From: Anaerolineae bacterium
Lineage (GTDB): Bacteria > Chloroflexota > Anaerolineae > JAAYZQ01
Direction: 5' to 3'
DNA: 7,058 nt
Assembly: GCA_016926595.1 (NCBI GenBank)
Contig: JAFGOG010000166.1
Location: forward strand, 1-7,058
The notes beneath the pieces are model-generated. The model worked only from the letters and a program-made list of their open reading frames with translations. It had not been told where the DNA came from and did not search any database. Shown here piece after piece: positions 5,925 to 7,058 of the stretch. Every line of letters begins with the position of its first letter. Position 1 is the stretch's first letter. The position numbers and the translations under genes were made by a program.

Positions 5925-6219
5925 TTACTCTCGTCGCGGCTCCACCGGGCGGTCCAGGTTCGCCGGGGCGTGCCCGTGGCGGATGCGATCTTCCTGGCGG
6001 TATAGCTCAGTTCCATCCCAGATGGTCGTCATACCCAAGATCCCCAGGGTGGCCGAGGCCAGGTTGCTCGCGACCAATAGCGACAGGACAAAGAACACCA
6101 GTCCCAGTACAAAGACCAAGGGGGCCGGTTCTTGTGCCATACCGGTTGACTTTTCGTACGATCACGTGCCCAAGGGCGATGGTGCCGAAGGTAAGCGCAG
6201 CTAGCACGAGGCCGGCCAT
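5925..6219 (-). pseudogene. DUF4491-like small membrane protein, split by one extra base
   Basis: Two adjacent frames each carry half of a DUF4491-type protein. From ATG 6219, 30 codons give MAGLVLAALTFGTIALGHVI and end NRYGTR. Removing one A at 6129/6130 joins this directly to PAPLVFVLGLVFFVLSLLVA and then GILGMTTIWDGTELYRQE, ending at TAA 5925. The repaired product has 97 residues, the usual size for the family as I remember it. It has the expected order of first helix, Y.GTR, second and third helices, then LG..G....W...EL..Q..R...G. Both halves look conserved, so the shift may be recent, a sequencing error or recoding; there is no clear slippery sequence. The second half alone has an ATG at 6140 but no SD. 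The function of the family is unknown. Confidence 0.6.
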
Positions 6220-6226
6220 TGTGGCG

Positions 6227-6400
6227 TCATGTCTCGCTCCCTTCCCCATCGTCAGGCCCGGGCGACCCGGCTCCCGCTCGGGCTTGCCGGCGCGGGTTGG
6301 CCGGGAACATGCCCTTGGCGATGCGTTCCTCCTGCTTGGGCAGTTCCGTGGCGCCCCAGATGATCGTGCCACCCAACACGCCCAGGATGGCCGAGTAGAA
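6227..6400 (-). pseudogene. C-terminal remnant of a second DUF4491-like gene
   Basis: The minus strand encodes FYSAILGVLGGTIIWGATEL, then PKQEERIAKGMFPANPRR, then a hydrophilic tail ending at TGA 6227-6229. It resembles the C-terminal half of the next gene (LG.LG.T.IW..TEL..QE.RI..G..PAN) and so is a tandem paralogue. The N-terminal half is missing. Upstream codons in this frame, back to a TAA inside the operator region, contain no ATG, GTG or TTG. The leader and SD of the operon sit about 55 bases before it, which suggests a deletion removed the true start. The family call is moderately sure; the truncation is seen directly. Confidence 0.55.
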
Positions 6401-6451
6401 CCCTGTGCAGCCTCGCTGTATGTCATCAATGTCACGCCTATTGCATTCTTG

Positions 6452-6496
6452 TTCACCTAAAGAAAATACTCTTAGGTTTTAAGGTGGACCTTATTA
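6452..6496 (-). repeat. Operator-leader module, copy at the operon
   Basis: This is the ungapped partner of 1333-1377 (37/45 identical). The SD-like AGGTG (6458-6454) stands where dtxR has AAGGTG. The nearest ATG (6446) is followed by CAA and then TAG, so the leader no longer serves an intact first gene. A GTG at 6456 opens a frame that does not match the DUF4491 remnant. The transcript could still fold CACCU against AGGUG near the SD. Confidence 0.75.
6480..6493. promoter_or_regulatory. Predicted DtxR-type operator at the operon promoter
   Basis: TAAGGTGGACCTTA is a perfect 5-bp inverted repeat that differs from the dtxR operator at only two central bases. It sits at the same distance from -10. 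The regulator encoded at 597-1325 is the obvious candidate to bind here. Confidence 0.7.
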
Positions 6497-6521
6497 AAAC
6501 ACAGAAGTCAGCACTTGTCAA
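6493..6521 (-). promoter_or_regulatory. Sigma70 promoter of the membrane / PEP-utilising operon
   Basis: TTGACA (6521-6516), a 17-bp spacer and TTTAAT (6498-6493) match consensus at 11 of 12 positions. Transcription would start near 6486 and run through about 5 kb to 1441. Genes along the way are separated by at most about 33 bases, or overlap, if the small frame at 5127-5306 is real. Confidence 0.8.
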
Positions 6522-7058
6522 GATCCCGTGATTGGGTCGGCCGAGGGGAATCCGCTTGGCCGGGGCGGTACAGGGAGAATCATCGCCGTCCGGAATAGGC
6601 TGGTATCAGGATTCGGGATGCTTGGATCAGAGTCCAAGACTCTTCTGAGGCAGGCAAGTTAGATGGTGAGGCCGTTCCCTTCCTGGCTGCCGAACTGGCC
6701 ATGAGAGTATCCCAGTGTCACGATGGACTGTGATTGGCTGGGGAAGAGCAACGAGTTGGCGATGTCCTCAGAGCTGCTCGGTCGGCCACTTGATGGATTA
6801 TGCTGCAATTCTAGTAGACCGGAATCGCCGACAATGCACGTTACCGCCGCATCCGGTGTTCGGGGTTCCAGGCCATGCATAACACGATACACCGGCAAAC
6901 TGCTGCCAATGCAGCCCCGTTCCTTCAAGCAGTGGTGGATGGCAGCGAGTTCTTCCCCTCACCCTTCCTCCCTAGAGAAGACATTTCCATAGTTCCATGG
7001 TACAATGGTGGCCGATGCCCGGTATGGCTCCGCAGGCAGCAGCGAACTGGCCTGTGGG
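6522..7058. other. No recognised gene; minus-strand frame broken by one TGA (6659-7057)
   Basis: I recognise no protein, RNA gene or repeat here. On the minus strand one frame is open from the window edge at 7057 to TAA 6659-6661 apart from a single TGA at 6961-6959. It reads ATIVPWNYGNVFSREEG before that stop and GEELAAIHHCLKERGC, SLPVYRVMHGLEPRTP and so on after it. It could be the 3' end of a decayed gene or chance. The plus strand has a competing 89-codon frame at 6723-6992 with no SD. A weak 6-bp hairpin at 6621-6638 has no T-run. Confidence 0.3.

Noticed and set aside
6007..6456. Single 149-residue protein from GTG 6456
   Set aside because: It crosses the first DUF4491 remnant in the wrong frame and only its last third, from 6219, is protein-like; it is two broken genes rather than one.
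6621..6638. Terminator hairpin CTTGGA/TCCAAG
   Set aside because: A six-base-pair stem without a U-run on either strand; weak evidence.
1..7058. CRISPR array, tRNA or rRNA genes
   Set aside because: No regularly spaced repeats, cloverleaf or conserved rRNA segments were seen on either strand.

Overview
All intact genes in this window lie on the minus strand, in high-GC bacterial DNA with consensus sigma70-type promoters and good Shine-Dalgarno (SD) sites. The organism cannot be fixed from the sequence. A GC-rich bacterium with an iron-type DtxR regulator fits, and Chloroflexota is only a guess. Several pieces are broken (truncated feoA copies, an IS21-type remnant, a frameshifted DUF4491-like gene and a truncated paralogue), so the flanks look rearranged or decaying.

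Layout in minus-strand reading order. At 7058-6522 there is no gene I recognise, only a reading frame interrupted by one TGA. At 6521-6452 there is a promoter, a DtxR-like operator and a leader. Then follow a truncated DUF4491-like remnant (6400-6227), a DUF4491-like small membrane protein split by one extra base (6219-5925), an isoprenylcysteine-methyltransferase-like membrane protein (5897-5340), a possible 59-residue membrane peptide (5306-5127), a 6-TM protein (5130-4414), a large PEP-utilising or rifampicin-phosphotransferase-like enzyme (4388-1995) and a small multi-pass membrane protein (1998-1441). Short gaps and 4-base stop/start overlaps make these a probable operon. A second promoter, operator and leader at 1402-1333 drive a DtxR-family regulator (1325-597).

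Below 597 are the remains of a feoA locus. An IS21-family end (about 590-440) runs in frame from the first codons of istA into the C-terminal half of one feoA. A second feoA (from 322) is cut at about 180, where it abuts the N-terminus of a different methyltransferase-like gene on the plus strand (75-191).

The most informative signal is cis-regulatory. The regulator's own promoter and the promoter of the membrane/PEP-utilising operon share a 45-bp module, 37/45 identical without gaps. It has the same operator position relative to -10, the same leader and the same SD position. With the full set of DtxR iron-site residues and adjacent feoA remnants, this predicts an iron-responsive regulon that includes an uncharacterised membrane-associated operon built round a PEP-synthase-like enzyme lacking the PEP-binding barrel. 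That functional reading is inference.
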